Source: Candidatus Hodarchaeota archaeon
GTDB lineage: Archaea; Asgardarchaeota; Heimdallarchaeia; Hodarchaeales; YT1-039
Reading direction: 5' to 3'
DNA length: 25,928 bases
NCBI GenBank assembly: GCA_016840025.1
Contig: JAEOTF010000483.1
Location: forward strand, 1-25,928
Shown one piece after another: positions 25,655 to 25,928 of the stretch. A program made the translations under genes and the position numbers. The notes below the pieces were generated by a model. That model was not told the origin of the DNA and made no database searches. It saw only the letters and a program-made list of their open reading frames with translations. How positions within the stretch are numbered: the first letter of the stretch is position 1; each line of letters opens with the position of its first letter.

Positions 25655-25928
25655 GGGCGTAAAGCAACAATAAACTATGCCAGATTATTACCATATCTCA
25701 GAGGCAGCTCAACGGTTAGGAGTTTGTGCAAAAACAATCCGTAGATGGGATGGTAATGGGAAAATTGAGTGTATTCGCACCGTGGGAGGGCATCAGCGGA
25801 TTTCTATTCTTGAAATTGCTCGTTTGACGAATCAACAGGAAAAAACAGAAACACACGGACGAAATATCGCTATCTATTGTCGGGTTTCGTCTAGTGACCA
25901 GAAAAAGAAAGGGGATCGGGCTCGTCAA
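25655..25928 (+). mobile_element. left part of an IS607-type insertion sequence
   Basis: The element must begin between the nucleotidyltransferase sequence and tnpA (25677). IS607 elements lack inverted repeats and target duplications, so the exact left end cannot be fixed; it may lie inside the last codons of the nucleotidyltransferase ORF. The right end is outside the window. Confidence 0.65.
25677..25928 (+). CDS. tnpA: IS607-family serine recombinase/transposase TnpA, 5' part
   Basis: 84 codons, open to the window edge. The N-terminal MerR-like DNA-binding domain reads YYHISEAAQRLGVCAKTIRRWDGNGKI...RTVGGHQRI, typical of IS607 transposases, then comes the start of the serine recombinase catalytic domain, IAIYCRVSSSDQKKKGDRARQ, with the nucleophile Ser in the RVSSSD motif. 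These enzymes move the element through a circular intermediate and leave no terminal inverted repeats; a tnpB gene usually follows and would lie outside the window. The start follows the IS607 pattern (MPDYYHISEAA). The gene is complete as far as it can be seen. Confidence 0.92.
   Translation, partial: MPDYYHISEAAQRLGVCAKTIRRWDGNGKIECIRTVGGHQRISILEIARLTNQQEKTETHGRNIAIYCRVSSSDQKKKGDRARQ

Noticed and set aside
25716..25928. 70-codon minus-strand ORF at the window edge
   Set aside because: It is antisense to the IS607 transposase, whose plus-strand translation is clearly recognisable.
1..25928. CRISPR array or long direct repeats
   Set aside because: No regularly spaced repeat was seen; the only long repeat is the cdhA gene duplication.

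Overview
The window reads as chromosomal DNA of a low-GC archaeon, most likely an Asgard archaeon. The archaeal marks are a 73-residue histone, two archaeal-type CO dehydrogenase alpha subunits (CdhA), an isopentenyl phosphate kinase (archaeal mevalonate pathway), TATA-like boxes upstream of several genes and GGTG-type ribosome binding sites. The Asgard assignment rests mainly on a Ras-superfamily-like protein at 14059-15003 and a longin/roadblock-like protein at 5552-6319. It is an inference, because no rRNA or phylogeny is available.

Left part (1-5.2 kb): the 3' end of a P-type ATPase gene with an unusual M6 ion-binding segment, a convergent OsmC-family gene, and a large MMPL/RND transporter behind a clear TATA box. 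Middle-left (5.4-9.2 kb): a probable three-gene unit encoding a longin-like/winged-helix protein, a MinD/ParA ATPase and a seven-helix membrane protein. It faces a convergent pair encoding a winged-helix protein and a small CxxC protein, and is followed by a 0.7 kb gene-poor stretch holding small ORF remnants.

Centre (9.2-15.7 kb): a DUF255/YyaL-type thioredoxin-domain protein, an orphan membrane protein, a histone gene followed by an alpha/beta hydrolase gene on the minus strand, and a Ras-like protein whose G1, G3 and G4 motifs are all degenerate and which carries a Cys-rich C-terminal half. A complete pyroglutamyl peptidase gene follows. Then (15.7-19.7 kb) come UDP-GlcNAc 2-epimerase with a C-terminal extension, a HAD phosphatase, SurE and isopentenyl phosphate kinase, in alternating orientation.

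Right part (20-25.1 kb): two tandem, full-length cdhA paralogues. Each has its own promoter and its own hairpin/T-tract terminator, and the two leaders share a GTTAC-N5-GTAAC palindrome. No other CODH/ACS subunit genes are present. The paralogues look like separately controlled CO dehydrogenases that may respond to a common regulator. The window ends in a minimal nucleotidyltransferase gene, possibly cut short, followed immediately by the start of an IS607-family transposase gene.

The strongest candidates for something undescribed are the pseudo-GTPase with the Cys-rich tail, the longin-like/MinD/7TM gene set, and the shared operator of the two cdhA genes. I saw no tRNA, rRNA or CRISPR array.
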